This document shows positions 8,014 through 18,775 of a stretch of 64,000 bases of DNA, piece after piece. The position numbers and the translations under genes are program-made. Where the stretch lies: positions 124,001 to 188,000 of the forward strand of contig CAWKFQ010000012.1 in NCBI GenBank assembly GCA_963848955.1, in the 5' to 3' direction. This DNA is from DASUPK01 sp963848955. GTDB taxonomy: Bacteria; Actinomycetota; Thermoleophilia; Solirubrobacterales; 70-9. Position 1 is the stretch's first letter, and every line of letters begins with the position of its first letter. The notes under the pieces were generated by a model. It worked only from the letters and a program-made list of their open reading frames with translations, had not been told where the DNA came from and searched no databases.

Positions 8014-10278
8014 GCGTCGGCGCCCGGCAGCGGCTGCGCGTGCGCATCGAGGGAACGGTGCAGGGTGTCGGCTTCCGCCCGTTCGTCTACCGCATTGCGA
8101 CGGAGCTCGGCCTGGGCGGCTGGGTGCTCAACGACTCACGGGGCGTGCTGATCGAGGCCGAGGGGGAGAGGGGCGCGCTCGACGCGCTGCTCGACCGGTT
8201 GGCGACCGATGCGCCCCCGCTCGCGATCGTCGAGCGGATCGCCGATGAGGCGCTGGACGCAGTGGGAGAGACCGATTTCCGGATCACCCTGAGCGAGGAG
8301 GGCGGCGAGGCCGAGGCCGCCGTCTCGCCGGACGTCGCGACCTGCGACGACTGCCTGGCGGAGCTTCGGGACCCGGACGACCGCCGCTACCGCTACCCGT
8401 TCACCAACTGCACGAACTGCGGCCCCAGGTTCACCATCGTCCGCGGCGTTCCGTACGACCGCCCGCTGACGACGATGGCGTCCTTCGAGATGTGCGAGAG
8501 CTGCCGGGCGGAGTACGAGGATCCTCTCGATCGGCGCTTCCATGCCCAGCCGAACGCCTGCCCGGTCTGCGGCCCCTCGCTTCGCCTGGTGGATCGGGCC
8601 GGCCGGGCGGTGGCAGAGGGCAACGATCAGGCGCTCGAGGGCGTGGCCCTGGCGCTGGCCGAGGGCAGGATCGTCGCCGTCAAGGGGCTCGGCGGGTACC
8701 ACCTCGCCTGCCGCGCGGACGACGAGGCCGTGGTCGCGGAGCTGCGGGCCCGCAAGCACCGCGAGGACAAGCCCTTCGCGCTGATGGCACCGTCGGTCGC
8801 CGCCGCGCTGGAGCTGGTCGTGCTCGACGATGCCTCCGGGGCACTCCTGACCTCACGCGAGCGGCCCATCGTGCTGGCGCCGCCGCCGGCCCGGCGCGGC
8901 GGTCGCCCACTCAGTCGCGCCGACCTCGCGAGAGCTCGGCGTGATGCTGCCCTACTCGCCGCTCCATCACCTGCTGCTCGATGACTCGGGCGCGGTGCTG
9001 GTGATGACGAGCGCGAACGTCTCGGACGAGCCCATCGCCTACCGGGACGAGGACGCACTGGAGCGGCTTGCGGGGATCGCGGACCTGTTCCTCATGCACG
9101 ACCGGCCGATCGAGACCCGGACCGACGATTCCGTGCTTCGCGTGGTTGTGGATCGCCCGATGTTCCTGCGGCGGTCGCGCGGCTACGTTCCGCGCGATCT
9201 GCCTCTCGGGACGCCGAGGCCGATCCTCGCCTGTGGGGCCGAGCTGAAGAACACCTTCTGTGTCGCCAAGGGCGGCCGCGCCTGGGTCGGCCATCACATC
9301 GGGGACCTGCAGAACTACGAGACGCTGCGCTCGTTCACCGAGGGGATCGAGCATTTCGAGTCGCTCTTCGCTGTGCGGCCCGAGCTGGTCGCGCACGACC
9401 TGCACCCGGAATATCTCTCGACCAAGTACGCGCTCGAGCGGGAGGGTGTCGAGACCATCGGGGTGCAGCACCATCACGCCCATCTCGCAGCCTGCCTGAC
9501 GGAACACGGCGAGTCCGGTCAGGCGATCGGCGTGATCTTCGACGGGACCGGCTACGGCACGGACGGGACCGTGTGGGGAGGGGAGCTGCTGATGGGCGAC
9601 GCGAAGGGCTTCGAGCGCGCCGGACACCTGCACCCGGTCCGCATGCCGGGAGGAGAGCGCGCCATTCGCCAGCCCTGGCGGATGGCCTGTGCCTGGCTGC
9701 TCGACACCGCCGGTGGTGAGCCGCCCCTCCCTCCGCTCCTCACCGGGGCGGTCTCCGAGGATGCCTGGCGGAAGGTGGCGGAGCTGGCGGCGAGCGGCCT
9801 GGCGTCACCGGTGACGACGAGTGCCGGCCGGCTCTTCGATGCAGTCGCGGCGCTCTGTGGGGTCCGGGCGGAGGTGAACTACGAGGGGCAGGCGGCGATC
9901 GAGCTCGAGGCGGCCGCCGATCCCTCCGAGCGCGAGGCCTACCCCCTGCCGGGCACGGAAGTCCTCGATGCGAGGGAGACGATCGGGGCGATCCTCCGAG
10001 ACCTCGGCGCGGGGGTGCCGGTCGCGACGGTCGCCGCCCGGTTCCACAACGCCGTTGCCCGGGGCGCCGCCCGCGCCTGCGCCGAGATCGCGGCTCGGAA
10101 TGGAGTCGACGTGGCCGTGCTCTCCGGAGGCGTCTTCCAGAACCGTCTGCTGCTGGAGCGGACGGCGGAGGCGCTCGAGCGCGAGGGATTGCGCGTCCTC
10201 GTTCCTCGGCTGCTCCCGCCGAACGACGGCGGGATCGCCTTCGGGCAGGCGGCCGTGGCGGCCGCTGCGGGCGTCTAG
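8010..10278 (+). CDS. hypF: Carbamoyltransferase HypF (single-base frameshift near 8877)
   Basis: Makes the CN ligand precursor for the NiFe(CN)2CO site from carbamoyl phosphate. Order: acylphosphatase domain (VQGVGFRPFVYR), two zinc-finger pairs (CDDC/CTNCG and CESC/CPVCG), YrdC-like domain, Kae1-like C-terminal domain with HHHAHLAACL and GVFQNRLLLERT. The frame breaks near 8876-8877: dropping one G there joins ERPIVL to RRRRPGAAVAHSVAP and ELGVMLPYSPLHHLLL, giving ~755 aa, normal for HypF. The break lies in conserved YrdC sequence, so I read it as a sequencing indel, not programmed shifting. Last hyp gene seen; hypC, hypD and hypE do not follow. Confidence 0.9.
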
Positions 10279-10287
10279 CTCAAGCGG

Positions 10288-10641
10288 TCAGGCGAGCGGG
10301 CTCCAGCGCGAGGAGCGACCGGGGCCGAGGGCGCGTCGCGCGGCGACTCGGCCGCGGCGGTAGTTGACCGGATGGGGACCCATCGCCCACGGGTGCCATC
10401 CCAGAGTGCCGTAGCTCTCTCTCAGGGCCGCCTTCAACTCTCCGCGATGCTCGCCACACGCGTACTGCGCCCGCCCGTAGATCCCGTTGCCGGTCCAGTG
10501 CAGCCAGTGCCCCGGCTCGACGTCGAGGTACTCGCCGAAGAGGAACTCCTGTAGCTGCGCCTCCAGTGCCCGCTCCGTCGCGCCCTCGGCTCTAACGCCG
10601 CAGTACTCACACCGGAAGATCAGCCGACTGGGCACCGACAC
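10288..10641 (-). CDS. Small Cys/His protein, hypothetical
   Basis: 117 aa from GTG 10641 (GTG 10635 also possible). Coding character is good: CEYCG near the N-terminus, then QEFLFGEYLDVEPGHWLHW, a second Cys in YACGEH, and WHPWAMGPHPVNYRRGR. The CxxC plus C/H spacing suggests a zinc-binding fold. Convergent with hypF (9 bp apart) and divergent from the nickel transporter, so it could be independent of both. No function can be assigned. Confidence 0.6.
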   Translation of the reverse strand: MSVPSRLIFRCEYCGVRAEGATERALEAQLQEFLFGEYLDVEPGHWLHWTGNGIYGRAQYACGEHRGELKAALRESYGTLGWHPWAMGPHPVNYRRGRVAARRALGPGRSSRWSPLA

Positions 10642-10681
10642 CCACGTTACCGCCGCTGTCAAAGCCCTAATCGCAGGGCGA

Positions 10682-10710
10682 TTGCAATTGAGATACTCCC
10701 GTAATAGGGT
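10682..10710 (+). promoter_or_regulatory. Candidate promoter/operator of the nickel transporter
   Basis: TTGCAA at 10682-10687, a 17-bp spacer, and TAGGGT at 10705-10710 would put transcription almost on the ATG at 10718. The -35 half lies in the palindrome ATTGCAAT (10681-10688), an A/T-rich island in GC-rich DNA and a plausible Fur/Nur-type operator. Pattern only; no experimental signal. Confidence 0.3.
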
Positions 10711-10717
10711 GCCGGTG

Positions 10718-11812
10718 ATGCGGTGGGGTCGGATCAGATCGGCGCTCAGTCCCCGCGAATGGCGCACGGTTGCGCTGATGGCGTTCGTGATTCTCGGGCT
10801 CACCGGTATCGGCTTCTTCGTCCTGATCGCGCTCGTCGCCCCTGCCGGATACAGCCTCGGTTCGACCGGAGCGTTCGGCGTCGGCGTAGGGATCACCGCC
10901 TACACGCTGGGCGTCCGCCACGCCTTCGACGCCGACCACATCGCGGCGATCGACAACACCACCCGGAGGCTGATGGCCGGGGGCCAGCGCCCGCTCAGCG
11001 TCGGATTCTTCTTCGCACTCGGCCACTCGACCATCGTGTTCCTCCTGGGCGCGCTGATCGCGATCGGCGTCCGGGGGATCGGCGGTGCCCTCGAGGACGA
11101 CGGCTCGTCGCTGCACAGCGCCACGGGCTTGATCGGCCCCACGGTCTCGGGGGTGTTCCTGCTCGTCATCGGGCTGCTCAACCTCGCCGTGCTGATCGGG
11201 ATCGTCCGGATCCTGAGGCGAATGCGCGAGGGTGAGCTCCAGGAGCAGGAGCTCGAGCGCGAACTCGAGTCCCGCGGTTTCCTGAACCGCCTCTACGGCC
11301 GTGCGACGCGCCGGATCACCAAGCCGTGGCAGATGTATCCGCTGGGCTGTCTCTTCGGCCTCGGGTTCGACACCGCGACGGAGATCGCGCTCCTCCTCGT
11401 CGCCGGAGGGGCCGCCGCGAGCGGGCTGCCTTTCTACGCGATCCTCTGCCTTCCGATCCTCTTCACCGCCGGTATGACCCTGTTCGACACGATCGACGGG
11501 GCGTTCATGAACTTCGCCTACGGCTGGGCTTTCTCGGAGCCCATTCGGAAGGTCTTCTACAACCTCGCCGTGACCGGGTTGTCCGTGTCGGTGGCGCTCT
11601 CGATCGGCACGATCGAGCTCACCTCGGTGCTCGCGGACCGCCTCGATCTGACCGGTGAGCCGTGGCAGTCGATCGCCGGGCTCGACCTGAACATGATCGG
11701 ATACGCGATCGTCGGCCTCTTCATCCTCACCTGGGTGGGCGCATACGCCGTCTGGCGCCTCGGGCGGATCGAGGAACGCTGGTCCGGCCAGACCCGGTCG
11801 ACCGTCGGATAG
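10718..11812 (+). CDS. High-affinity nickel/cobalt permease (NicO/HoxN-NixA family)
   Basis: 364 aa integral membrane protein. The signature RHAFDADHIAAIDNTTRRL of HoxN/NixA permeases is present, as are GHSTIVFLLG, LFGLGFDTATEIALLL and the GMTLFDTIDGAFMNFAYGWAF region with its Asp residues in a helix. About eight hydrophobic segments. ATG 10718 gives the expected short cytoplasmic N-terminus. It sits between hypF and a Fur-family regulator (8 bp downstream), so it most likely imports Ni2+ for hydrogenase maturation. Confidence 0.93.
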   Translation: MRWGRIRSALSPREWRTVALMAFVILGLTGIGFFVLIALVAPAGYSLGSTGAFGVGVGITAYTLGVRHAFDADHIAAIDNTTRRLMAGGQRPLSVGFFFALGHSTIVFLLGALIAIGVRGIGGALEDDGSSLHSATGLIGPTVSGVFLLVIGLLNLAVLIGIVRILRRMREGELQEQELERELESRGFLNRLYGRATRRITKPWQMYPLGCLFGLGFDTATEIALLLVAGGAAASGLPFYAILCLPILFTAGMTLFDTIDGAFMNFAYGWAFSEPIRKVFYNLAVTGLSVSVALSIGTIELTSVLADRLDLTGEPWQSIAGLDLNMIGYAIVGLFILTWVGAYAVWRLGRIEERWSGQTRSTVG

Positions 11813-11820
11813 GAGTCGAG

Positions 11821-12429
11821 ATGGGCTTCTCGCCGTTCCGCGACGCAGTCAAGGTGGACGACCTGGAGGAAGCGCTGAGCGCTCTCCGGGAGAGCGGCCA
11901 CCGGGTCACCGCCCCGAGACGCCTCGTGCTCGAGGCGCTCTTCGATGCGGAGGGCCCGGTTTCCGCCGAGTACGTCGCGGAGGGGAGGGGCGGCGCGAGC
12001 ACGCCGATGGACGCCGCCTCGGTGCACCGGATCCTCTCGCAGCTCGAGGAGCTCGGGCTGGTCCGCCACGTCCATATCGGCCACGGCCCGGGCCTGTACG
12101 CGCTGGTCGGCCAGGCCGATCGGGAGTACCTCGCCTGCGAGCGCTGCGGACGGGTGACCACTGTCGAGCCCGGAAAACTCGATTCGATCCGGCGCTCGAT
12201 TCGGCGCCGCTTCGGCTACGAGGCTCGGTTCACCCACTTCCCGATCCTCGGTCTCTGTCCGAGCTGCCGGCGCGAGATCGCCGGCGAGGAAGTGCCTTCG
12301 GGGGGTCGCAAGAGCGACGGGCACGAACACGGGCACAGCCACGGCGGCTACGTCCACTCGCATCCCCACGTCCATGGCAAGGGCGGCGGCGCGGGGCACG
12401 AGCACGGACATGAGGCAGGAGACGGCTGA
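11821..12429 (+). CDS. Fur-family metalloregulator with His-rich C-terminal tail
   Basis: 202 aa, ATG preceded by AGGAG. Residues ~15-90 form the winged helix (GHRVTAPRRLVLEALF, ...SVHRILSQLEELGLVRHV). The dimerisation domain has CERCG and CPSCRRE, the usual structural zinc pairs. From ~165 on, the tail is a His/Gly-rich run (GHEHGHSHGGYVHSHPH) typical of nickel or zinc storage and sensing. Directly downstream of the nickel permease, so a Ni-responsive (Nur-like) role is the best guess; zinc (Zur) is the alternative. A second Fur-family gene in the window (58791-59240) is the better Zur candidate. Confidence 0.85.
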   Translation: MGFSPFRDAVKVDDLEEALSALRESGHRVTAPRRLVLEALFDAEGPVSAEYVAEGRGGASTPMDAASVHRILSQLEELGLVRHVHIGHGPGLYALVGQADREYLACERCGRVTTVEPGKLDSIRRSIRRRFGYEARFTHFPILGLCPSCRREIAGEEVPSGGRKSDGHEHGHSHGGYVHSHPHVHGKGGGAGHEHGHEAGDG

Positions 12430-12468
12430 CGGAGTTTGTGGTTCCTCCCGCGGGGAAGTCCCTCGGCC

Positions 12469-12960
12469 ATGGACCGCAAGCTGCTCGGCATCTATCTGAA
12501 TGACCACCTGGCGGGGTCGGTGGTGGGAGAAAACCTCGCCAAGAGGTTCGCCCGGCAGAACGAGGACAACGAGTACGGCAGAGCGGTCGCGCAGATCGCC
12601 AAGGAGATCGAGGAGGACAAGGCGACGCTGCGGGAGGTCATGGACCGAGCCGGCGTCAGGCAGAAGCAGATCCGATTGGCATTCGCGCGCGTGACCGAGC
12701 TGGGGACGCGCCTCAAGCCGAACGGCCGGCTGGTCGGCTACTCACCGCTGAGCCGGGTGCTCGAGCTGGAGGGGCTGACCATGGGGATCACCGGCAAGCT
12801 CGAGCTCTGGCGCTCGCTCGAGGCGCTCGATGGCGGTGCCGACATCCGCGGTATCGACTTCGGGGCGCTCGCCGCCCGCGCGGAGAACCAGCGCGACCGG
12901 GTGGAGGACCTCCACGTCAGGGCCGCCCGCGAGGCCCTCAGCGGCGAGTCAGCCGCCTAG
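12469..12960 (+). CDS. Hypothetical helical protein, ferritin-like in character
   Basis: 163 aa, start at ATG 12469 (MDRKLLGIYLNDHLAG). Predicted as a bundle of long amphipathic helices rich in Glu and Arg, with regularly placed EE and H residues (KEIEEDKATLREVMDRAG). No metal ligands can be assigned with confidence. Similar short helical proteins occur in actinobacteria without known function. It overlaps the convergent universal stress gene by 4 bp. Confidence 0.65.
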   Translation: MDRKLLGIYLNDHLAGSVVGENLAKRFARQNEDNEYGRAVAQIAKEIEEDKATLREVMDRAGVRQKQIRLAFARVTELGTRLKPNGRLVGYSPLSRVLELEGLTMGITGKLELWRSLEALDGGADIRGIDFGALAARAENQRDRVEDLHVRAAREALSGESAA

Positions 12961-13430
12961 CTCGGACCCATCTGGTCGCCGTCAGGGGGACGGCAGATCA
13001 TCACGGGGAGATTGGCATGGTGTGCGACGGAGGTCGCGACGCTCCCCAAGACCGCCGAGCCGACAGCTCCGCGCCCGTGCGACCCGAGAACGATGAGCCC
13101 GGCTCCGGCCTCCTCGGCGGCCATCAGGATGGCTTTCCAGGCGCGATCGTCTTCGTGGACCGTGGAGCTGGCGTCGAACCCCGCCGAGTTCGCCAGTTCG
13201 GCGCCCTCAGCTGCCGTCTTGGCCGCCTCCTTACCGGCTTCCTCGATCAGCTCGTCGGGCACGATCGCAGCGGGGCGGCCCCAGAAGGGGAGTGCCTCGA
13301 GCGGTTCATATGCCGCCACTACGATCGCTTTCCTGGGCAATCGCAGCTCTGCTCCAGCCTGCTCGATCGCTTGCTTCGCGTGGTCTGAACCGTCGTAGGC
13401 GATCAAGACTGGCTTCTCATCGGCGGCCAT
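12957..13430 (-). CDS. Universal stress protein, UspA family
   Basis: 157 aa single USP domain. It starts with PVLIAYDGSDHAKQAI, the usual first strand with its Asp, and ends with the ATP-binding motif GSHGRGAVGSAVLGSVATSV (G-2x-G-9x-G-S/T). It therefore belongs to the nucleotide-binding branch. Preceded by an AAAGGAGA ribosome site. Monocistronic by context. Role in hypoxia or stress survival is general family knowledge. Confidence 0.9.
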   Translation of the reverse strand: MAADEKPVLIAYDGSDHAKQAIEQAGAELRLPRKAIVVAAYEPLEALPFWGRPAAIVPDELIEEAGKEAAKTAAEGAELANSAGFDASSTVHEDDRAWKAILMAAEEAGAGLIVLGSHGRGAVGSAVLGSVATSVAHHANLPVMICRPPDGDQMGPS

Positions 13431-13566
13431 ACGGTTTTCTCCTTTCGACGGTGTCCTGCTCGCTTGAGAGCACTGGACCGATCCAGGTTGGGAACCCTAT
13501 GGGACAGCAAGATCGGGCCGTCCATCCTGGGACGGCGTCAGCTCCGAGCCGGGACCGCCCGGCGGC

Positions 13567-13767
13567 TCAGGAGAACTCGTCGAGCGAGCGCTTCTGGCAG
13601 CGCAGCTCGTGGTCCCGCTGCTTCGCGGGGACGCCGGACTCGCCCGTCACGGCCTCGTTGTGCCTGACGTCGACGATCGCGCAGAAACGCTCCGTCTCCG
13701 AGCCCGCCGCGGTGGAGGGTTCGGAGACCTTCCGTTCCTCCGTATCTGCCTCAGTTCGTTCGTTCAT
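13567..13767 (-). CDS. Small hypothetical protein
   Basis: 66 aa, acidic, Glu/Thr-rich N-terminus then RFCAIVDVRHNEAVTGESGVPA. It is the only coding-like frame in the 600-bp gap between the stress protein and gltB. The rest of that gap (13431-13566 and 13768-14043) shows no gene; the promoter of gltB should lie in its second half, where an A/T-richer patch at ~13800-13860 is visible. Confidence 0.35.
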   Translation of the reverse strand: MNERTEADTEERKVSEPSTAAGSETERFCAIVDVRHNEAVTGESGVPAKQRDHELRCQKRSLDEFS

Positions 13768-14043
13768 CCTTCTCCATCAACCCCAGCTCGTTGTTCCCCT
13801 TGGTGAGGTTGTAGCAGTTGTAAGCGTTCGCTAAGACACTAGAAAGAACAGTTCACCCCGCTGAAAGTAGCGCTGCAGTGGGCAGGATCAGGCGGCGGGC
13901 CGTCGCGCAAATTGCGAAGAAAGCATCCGGCGGTCCCGCCGCGAGCGTGAAGGTGCCGAGTGGGCCGCCACCTATAATTCGCGGCCCGTCGGTCCACCCC
14001 CGTCGCGCGTCCTCTCGAAGAAGGCGCGGAACCGGAGGCTCAA

Positions 14044-17000
14044 TTGAAGAACTCGTCCCCAGAGCGTCAGCGCTACTCACCTGAGCGCGCTTACCGCCCT
14101 CTCGTCTCTCCGCCGAGCGTGGAGGACAAGGACGCCTGCGCGCTCTATGCCTCCGTGCGCCGCGACGCCACCCCCAGCCACGAGCCGGTCACCCTCGCGC
14201 TCGAGTCGCTGCAGAAGATGCTCCACCGCGCCGGCAATGTCGACGGCGAGGGGGACGGCTGCGGCCTCCTGGTCGACATCCCGACCAGGATCTGGGCCGA
14301 GGAGGTCCGTCAGGGCGGACACAACCCGGCGCTCGCGTTGGATGACGCCTTCGCGGTCGCCCACGTCTTCGTCGAACGGTCGCAGGATCTCGAGAAGATT
14401 CGCCATGGGGCCCGAGAGCTGCTCGGCGGCGCGGGCTTCAGGATCCTCGCCGAGCGCCTCGGCGCTGTCGACTCGGCCGCCCTCGGCGCGACCGCGCGCG
14501 AGGAGGAGCCCCAGTTCTGGCAGTTCGCGGGTCTCGTGCCGGAGGCCTCGGGCGCCGACCGCACCGTCTTCAACCTGAAGATCGTCCTCGAGGAGAAGCT
14601 CGGCGTCCATGTCGCCTCCTTCTCGGGCAGGACCGCCGTCTACAAGGTGATGGGAAACCCGAAGGTGCTCGGGTCCTACTACGCCGACCTCTCCGACGAG
14701 CGCTTGGAGACGATTGGCGCCTTCGGCCACAACCGCTACTCGACCAACACCTGGCCTTCATTCACCCGGGTCCAGCCCTTCGGTGTGCTCGGCCACAACG
14801 GCGAGATCAACACCATCGAGCAGCTCCGCCAGGAGGCGCGCATGCTCGGCGTGCCGATCGGCGAGGGCAACTCCGATTCCCAGGACCTGAACCGGGTGAT
14901 CGAGAGCCTGGTCAGGCGCCATGGCCTGTCGCTGGCGGAGGCGATGGAGATGGTCGTGCCGCCGATCGTCGACGAGATCGCGGGCCTCCCAGAGGAGCTC
15001 CACTCCTTCTACATGTACCTGCGCCAGACGATGGGGCCCTTCGCACAGGGCCCCGTCGCGCTGATCGCGCGGCACATGGACGAGTGCGTGTTCTCGGCCG
15101 ACGCGATGGGCCTGCGTCCTCTGTGGAAGCTCGAGACCCCGCAGGACTACGTCTTCAGCTCCGAGCCTGGCGTCGTCTCCATCGCGGACATGGTCTCCGA
15201 GCCGCAGCCGATGGCCCCGGGCCAGAAGTACATGGTGATGATCGACCGCGAGCGCAAGCGCTCGACGCTCCACCCGCATGCCGAGATGCTGGCCGAGGTC
15301 CGCAAGCGCTGGCTGCGGCGGACGGGCGCCGAGCAGATCGCGCCGTACGACCGCGCGCTCGACACCGGCGGCCCGCTCGAGGGCCCTGAGATCCCGGGCT
15401 ACACCGACGCAGGGCCCGAGGAGCCGGTGAGGGTCGAGGACCGCGTCCTCGCCGGCTTCGGCTGGCAGCGCGATGACGTCAAGCTGGTCCAGCAGATGGC
15501 GGACAACGGTGCCGAGCCGATCGGCTCACTCGGGTACGACGGCCCCCTCGCCGCACTCTCGCCCGAGCGCCAGAACCTCGCCGACTACTTCAAGGAGACC
15601 GTCGCCGTCGTAACCAATCCGGCGATCGACCGCGAGCGCGAGATCGAGCACTTCTCGACGCGGGCCGTCTTCGGCCGCCGGCCGCCGCTGACGGACCCGT
15701 CCTCCGACAGCCGGACGATCGAGACCGACTTCCCCGTGATCCTCGGCGGCCACCACGACCTCGCGCCGCTGCCGCATAGCGCCTACCGCCGGATCGCCAG
15801 CGAGCAGGGCACCTACCTGCTCGAGGACCTCTGGGACGCCTTTGGCGACCGGGCCAAGGCGATCGACATCGCCCTGCTCGAGTCCGAGACCACCCAGGGC
15901 GCGATCGAGCGGCTCCGTCAGGAGGCCGTCAAGGCGGTCGGCGAGGGCTGCGAGCTGCTCGTTCTCACCGACCGCACCGTCTACGACTCCGAGAGGCGCT
16001 ACATCGATCCTCACCTGGCGACCTCCGCGATCGACCAGGCGCTCAAGCAGTACGAGGTCGCCGACGGCGAGAACCTGCGTCGCCGCTGCTCGATCGTGCT
16101 GCGCTCGGCGGCGATCCGCAACGTCCACGACGTGATGATCGCTCTCGGCCTCGGGCGCGGATGGCGCCTGCCCCTACGTGATGCTCGAGGTGATCTGCGT
16201 CGACGACTACGAGAACGACGTCGCCAATCTCTGCTCGGCTCTGCGCAAGGGGATCGAGAAGGTGATCTCCACGATCGGCATCCACGAGGTTCGCGGCTAC
16301 GCCCGCCAGTTCTCCTCGATCGGGATCAAGCCCGAGCTCGCCGAGATCTTCCACACAGAGGCCTTCGCCGCCTCGCAGAAGGGCGGCACTGGGTTCGCCC
16401 AGATGGACGCCGACACCGACGCCCGTCAGAAGATCCTCGCCGGGGACGAGGAGTCGAAGCCGGCGAAGACCCTCCACTTCTATCCCAAGGTCTACAAGGC
16501 GGCGATCGCCGCGGCGAACGGCTCCGCGACCTTCGACGAGTACTCGCAGAAGGTGCGAGAGCTCGAGGCGCAGAGCCCGATCTCCATGCGCCACATCATG
16601 GGCTTGAAGAGGGAATCGGACCGCGACCCGGTCGACCCCTCGCAGGTGGACGCCTCCGTCGGCCATCACGACTACCCGGTCGTGATCAGCTCGATGAGCT
16701 TCGGCTCGCAGTCCGAACCGGCCTTCCGCGCCTACGCCGAGGCCGCCAGGGCAATCAACATCCTCTGCATCAACGGGGAGGGTGGGGAGATCCAGGACAT
16801 GTACGGCAAGTTCCGCAAGTGGCGCGGGCAGCAGGTCGCCTCGGGCCGCTTCGGGGTCTCGGCCGAGATGCTCAACTCCTCCTACGTCGCCGAGATCAAG
16901 ATCGGCCAGGGCGCGAAGCCCGGTGAGGGCGGTCACCTGCCGGGCAAGAAGGTCTCCGAGAAGGTCGCATCGGCCCGTAACGCCACTCCCGGCACCGACC

Positions 17001-18706
17001 TGATCTCACCCTCGAACAACCACGATCTCTACTCGATCGAGGACCTCGCGGAGCTGATCGACGAGCTGAAGACCGTCAACCCCGACCTGCGGGTCTCGGT
17101 CAAAGTCCCGGTCGTTCCCAACATCGGCACGATCGGCCTCGGCATCGCCAAGGCCGGCGCCGACATCATCACCCTCTCCGGCTTCGAGGGGGGCACCGGT
17201 GCGGCGCGACAGCACGCGCTCAGGCACGTGGGCCTGCCCTCCGACATCGGCACCCGCGCGGTCCACCGCGCGCTGATGGAGGCCGGGATCCGCAACCGCG
17301 TCGAGATCTGGGCCGACGGCGGGTACCGCCACGCCCAGGACATCGTGAAGCTCCACTGCATGGGCGCCAACAGGGTCGCCTTCGGCACCCTCGCGATGGT
17401 GTCCCTCGGCTGCACGATCTGCCGCGGCTGCCAGCTGGATACCTGCCACGTCGGCATCGCCACCCAGATCGAGACCGTGGAGCAGGCCCAGGAGCACGGC
17501 CTGAAGAAGTTCACGCCTCCCGGTGCGGATGCTGCCGAGAGTTGCGCCCGCTTCTTCCAGGCGATGGGTGAGGAGGTCAAGGCTGTGGTCGGCTCGCTCG
17601 GATACGACCGCGCCCAGGACCTGGTCGGCCGCTACGACCTGCTCGAGCAGATCTCACACCAGGAGAAGATCGACCTCGCGCCGCTGATCACCCCGCTCGA
17701 GGAGTTCCTCGACCTCGAGCCGATCGACCTCCCGGTCAAGGAGGAGGCGCTGGTCGAGGCCCGCGCCGAGGCCGGTCTGGTCCGCGCGAAGCCGCTCCGG
17801 ATGGAGCCCAAGCAGGCCTCACACGAGATCGCCCAGGTCGCCGACAAGGTGTTCGACGGCTCCTGCGTGACCGTCGAGTTCCCGCGCCGGACCGACGCAC
17901 ACGACCGCGTCCTCGGCACCGAGCTCTCCGGGGCGATCGCCCGCGCCCGGATCTACGACGGCGCGCCTGAGGGCACCGAGAACGACGACCTCGCTCAGTT
18001 GGTCTTCAACGGAGGGAGCGTCGCGGGCCAGGGCTTCGGTGCGTTCAACGAGTGGGGCGTCACCTGCCGCGTGGAGGGCGGGGCACAGGACGGCGTCGGT
18101 AAGACGATGCTGGGCGGCACCGTCTCGATCCTGAAGGGAAAGAACACCGACGGGAAGCGCGTCAACGGTTCCGTCGGCAAGTCCTTCGCCTACGGCGCTC
18201 AGCGCGGCCGCCTCTTCGTGCAGGGCTCGGCCGACTCGCGCTTCTGCATCCGGCTCTCCGGCGCGGACGTGGTCCTGGCCGGCGAGCCCGAGCAGCCCGT
18301 CGACGACTCACAAGGCTGCGTCGTCGATCGCGCCAACGCCAAGGGTTTCGCCTTCGAGTACATGACGTCCGGACGCGCAGCCGTCCTGGGCGACATCGGG
18401 CCCTGGGCCTGCGCCGGGATGACCGGTGGCCGGGTGTACGTGCGCATCGATGACGAGCTCAACCTCGACCGCGACGCGATTCAGCGGCGCCTCGGCGAGG
18501 GCGCCAAGGTGAAGCTCGAGGAGCTGGACGCCGAGGGCCAGCTCGACCTCGAGGACCTGCTCGGCCACTACGGCGACGAACTGCGGGCGACCGACCAGGC
18601 GGACGAGGCCGATCGCATCCAGAGCCTGGTCGCCTCCGCCAAGGCCAACTTCCTGATGATCATCCCGGAGAAGGTTCAAGCGGACCCGTCGATTTCGACG
18701 GAGTAG
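14044..18706 (+). CDS. gltB: Glutamate synthase large subunit (single-base frameshift at ~16156)
   Basis: Transfers ammonia from glutamine to 2-oxoglutarate. ~1553 aa once one extra C at 16156 is removed: GLG then joins ADGACPYVMLEVICVDDYEND as in the family. Order: N-terminal glutaminase with Cys32 in KDACALY (usual: DACGVGF) and RYSTN/HNGEINT motifs; central domain; FMN/synthase domain with GGTGAARQ; 3Fe-4S cysteines in CTICRGCQLDTCHVG; C-terminal beta-helix (GGSVAGQGFGAF). The start follows no strong ribosome site, but the 31-residue propeptide length is plausible. No gltD lies next to it, so electrons may come from ferredoxin or an unlinked GltD. Confidence 0.93.
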
Positions 18707-18775
18707 TTCAACGCGGTGAGCTCGTTGCGCCCGTGTCGTGGCCGGCGACCTGCGAACCTTGCCCCGGCTTCGCAG

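Noticed and set aside
8860..8900. Programmed ribosomal frameshifting in hypF
   Set aside because: No slippery heptamer; many other genes in the window show the same type of break.
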